NCBI GenBank assembly: GCA_902785295.1
Contig: CACZYK010000026.1
Coordinates: 1 to 35,119 of the forward strand
Source of the DNA: an uncultured Clostridium sp.
GTDB lineage: Bacteria; Bacillota; Clostridia; Clostridiales; Clostridiaceae
Length of the DNA stretch: 35,119 bases
Direction of reading: 5' to 3'
Positions 33,267-35,119 of this stretch are shown here, piece by piece. Position 1 is the first letter of the stretch; each line of letters begins with the position of its first letter. A program made the translations under genes and the position numbers. Below the pieces are notes generated by a model. That model had not been told where the DNA came from, searched no databases, and saw only the letters and a list, made by a program, of their open reading frames with translations.

Positions 33267-34385
33267 TTATGAAACTTTTTCATTTAATTCTTTAATATTA
33301 TTTACAATATTTTTTATAGATAATTTCTTTTGTGCTTTTATAAAATTATCCATAAAATCAAAATCCACACTTCCATTTGGTAATACTGGTAATTTAACTA
33401 ATAAATTTTCTGCTATTTGTCTATTAAATTTTATAGAATAATCAAATTGTTTATCTGCTGATTTTCTAAATACAATCAAAAAATATAATAAAGTATTTTC
33501 TCCCCAAATTGAAGTATCATAAGGATATAATCCTTGTATATGTGAATATCCAATAAAATCATTAGGTTGATAAAAAATTGTCTTTGCACCACTTGTTGTA
33601 TCGCTAAATGTAATAATTCCACCTCTTTCTGTTGCTGGTAAATTTACATATCCACCTATTCCATTGTTTATAGATGAATTAGCTAATACCGGAACTTTCC
33701 CCTTTGTTTTATATAATACTTTATTAGTATATTTATATGCTTTTGTAGGATGTATATCAAAAAATTCTTTAATTTTAAATTCTTTATATTCTACCTTACC
33801 TCTTTTGTACAATTCAATAGTATATTGTTCTTTTGGTGATAATATACAAGTATCTAATCCATTTTTCTTTAGATAAACTGAAATTAAATTCATTTTAACA
33901 TTTTCAATTTTAGTTATGATTTTCTTCATATAATTATAATCAATCTCTCCATTGTCTCTTATTGGTAGACTAATTATGGTATTTTTTAATGCAATCTTAG
34001 TTGCTTTTTCATTATATGTAAACTTCTTCTTTATTACCTTTTTTATACATGCCATTATATATAATGCTATTTTTTCATCAATAAAATCTGATTGTAATAC
34101 ACTTGTTGCACCATGTCCATCTTTTAAGTAAAAAGGTGTCTCCACATACACTATATTTTGATTGTTAGAATGAATAAGAATTGTTGGTTTACTATCTTTA
34201 TTATTTAATACCTCGTCTTTTAAACTTAAATATGAAATAATTCCATTATTATTAATTGCTTGTCCATAAAAAGGATACTTATTTGAATTTTTTACTGTTA
34301 ATTCTTTTATTGACAATGGATTTATTTCTATTTGAGGTTGCCAATTTAATACATCTGAAATTTTAAAATTTTTAAACTTAACCAT
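33267..34385 (-). CDS. Type I-like DNA specificity subunit (HsdS-like)
   Basis: 372 aa. Two target-recognition halves are visible, each opening with a strand-rich domain and closing with the same pattern: ISLPIRDNGEIDYNYMKKII (about 133-152) and VKLPVLPNGSVDFDFMDNFI (about 335-354). Both are followed by a coiled helix. This is the arrangement of HsdS and of the BcgI-type S subunits that direct an adenine methylase to a two-part site. It begins inside the methylase gene (8-bp overlap ATGGTTAA) with an AGAGGTG site, so it is co-translated. No HsdR restriction gene is in the window. Confidence 0.87.
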   Translation of the reverse strand: MVKFKNFKISDVLNWQPQIEINPLSIKELTVKNSNKYPFYGQAINNNGIISYLSLKDEVLNNKDSKPTILIHSNNQNIVYVETPFYLKDGHGATSVLQSDFIDEKIALYIMACIKKVIKKKFTYNEKATKIALKNTIISLPIRDNGEIDYNYMKKIITKIENVKMNLISVYLKKNGLDTCILSPKEQYTIELYKRGKVEYKEFKIKEFFDIHPTKAYKYTNKVLYKTKGKVPVLANSSINNGIGGYVNLPATERGGIITFSDTTSGAKTIFYQPNDFIGYSHIQGLYPYDTSIWGENTLLYFLIVFRKSADKQFDYSIKFNRQIAENLLVKLPVLPNGSVDFDFMDNFIKAQKKLSIKNIVNNIKELNEKVS

Positions 34386-35058
34386 CTATATCACCTCTTA
34401 TAATTGCAGACATTTTCCAACTTAAATATTCATCAATTACTTCCGTAAAATCATTTTCTTTTGGAATTGTCTCTATTTTTAAATGTTGAGAAAAGAGCCA
34501 ATCATTTCCTTCAAGAGATATATTATCTTCAATATATTCCTCTTCTGTGAAATATTTAAGATATTTCCTTCCATAAAGAACCAAATTTACAATTTCTTCA
34601 TATCTTTCAATTGCATTATTTGTATTTCTAAGATTAGCATCTTGACTTGATTTTTTTCTATTTTGTCTTGTATATCCATCATTTGAAAAATTAATAAACT
34701 TAACTAATTGTTTTTCATTATGTGGTTTTCCAATATCAAATACATATATTGCAGTTTGAACACCAGCTTTTCCTTTAAAAATATCAGCCATATGTATACT
34801 TGCAACAAGAGTATTATTTTTTAATAATCTTTTAGTATAAGGCAATCCACTTCCACTGCCTGCATTCTCTTGTATTAAAACAACGGCTCTGCCATTATCC
34901 ATTCTACTTAAAGCTTTTTCTACAAAAACGAATCCTTTTCCAGCAGCAGAATATGGAGGATTAAGTAAAAATACATTTGCTGGATATCTTTTTCCTTTTA
35001 ACTCACCTTGTTCATATATTCGTAAGCGTAAAAAAATTGATGTATAGAAATTTAAAAT
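34378..35058 (-). pseudogene. N6-adenine DNA methyltransferase (HsdM-like), N-terminus missing
   Basis: C-terminal part only. The catalytic motif IV is intact as NPPYSAAGKGF (NPPY at 34951-34962), preceded by IYEQGELKGKRYPANVFLL and followed by DNGRAVVLIQENAGSGSG and the rest of the methylase core and tail. The SAM-binding motif I is absent. Upstream of about 35030 the translation stops resembling a methylase (FYTSIFLRL) and meets an in-frame stop at 35059-35061. The break lies at or near a junction followed by a strong inverted repeat. It may be a deletion, an insertion, or one phase of an invertible locus. A 174-aa product could start at 34902 but would lack the catalytic motif. Confidence 0.82.
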
Positions 35059-35072
35059 TTATGATGATAAAA

Positions 35073-35117
35073 TTAACCCATCAAAGCGTAATATATCGTA
35101 TTGCCTTGATGGGTTAA
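35073..35117. repeat. Perfect 12-bp inverted repeat at the right edge
   Basis: TTAACCCATCAA (35073-35084) and TTGATGGGTTAA (35106-35117) with a 21-nt loop. It looks like a terminator stem or the end of a mobile or invertible element, just beyond the point where the methylase gene breaks off. The window ends 2 bp later, so its partner cannot be seen. Confidence 0.7.
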
Positions 35118-35119
35118 AG

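Noticed and set aside
33267-35058. Complete type I restriction-modification system
   Set aside because: No HsdR-like helicase/nuclease gene is in the window and the methylase lacks its N-terminus.
1-35119. CRISPR arrays, tRNA, rRNA or prophage
   Set aside because: No regularly spaced repeats, no cloverleaf with CCA-type ends and no structural phage genes were seen on either strand.

Overview
The window is low-GC DNA from an endospore-forming Clostridium, most likely Clostridium perfringens or a close relative. The evidence is the strong A/T bias, the AGGAGG-type ribosome binding sites, an alpha/beta-type small acid-soluble spore protein, a CtsR-controlled clpB and the general gene content. 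The species call is inference from protein resemblance. No rRNA, tRNA, CRISPR array, phage or complete insertion sequence was seen.

Layout. 1-3.2 kb: the 5' end of a Ppx/GppA phosphatase gene, then a minus-strand operon thrC-thrB-pheB, in which pheB is broken by a small frameshifting deletion. 3.2-6.2 kb: a Nudix ADP-ribose pyrophosphatase whose ribosome binding site can be hidden in a 12-bp hairpin, a DUF4272 protein, a spore SASP gene and an unknown acidic protein. 6.2-12.5 kb: clpB with a CtsR operator on its promoter, a divergent mscS channel gene, a candidate structured RNA of about 210 nt, and an AraC-type regulator with a degenerate GH39-like domain. 12.6-21.2 kb: two tandem XRE-TPR regulators, a small YtxH-like protein, RNase H1, a YkvA/DUF1232 protein, a pheA-lepB-hisS cluster and an unknown protein. 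21.2-24.4 kb: a MATE transporter and a two-gene ADP-ribose hydrolase operon (NADAR, frameshifted, plus bacterial PARG), bracketed by two look-alike small-RNA candidates. 24.3-28.0 kb: a four-gene operon (MaoC-like protein, bioY, thiolase, acyl-CoA ligase) behind a textbook promoter overlapped by a BirA box, hence biotin-controlled. 28.1-28.6 kb: an L,D-transpeptidase. 29-35 kb: a defence-island-like stretch with an operon of a HerA-type ATPase and an OLD/GajA-like ABC-ATPase-TOPRIM nuclease, preceded by a separately terminated adenine-methylase/specificity-subunit pair. The methylase is cut off about 100 bp from the right edge.

How parts work together. thrB/thrC make threonine. pheA commits prephenate to phenylalanine. 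Nudix, PARG and NADAR all act on ADP-ribose chemistry, although the Nudix gene is about 20 kb away. The BirA-boxed operon probably links biotin uptake to an acyl-CoA route for a biotin precursor. HerA and the TOPRIM ATPase overlap by 8 bp and probably form one antiviral complex.

The strongest candidates for something undescribed are the HerA-TOPRIM pair next to an HsdR-less methylase/specificity pair, and the twin small RNAs that share a promoter-region dyad and display C-runs in their loops. The structured RNA upstream of the AraC gene may belong to a known class that could not be named with confidence.
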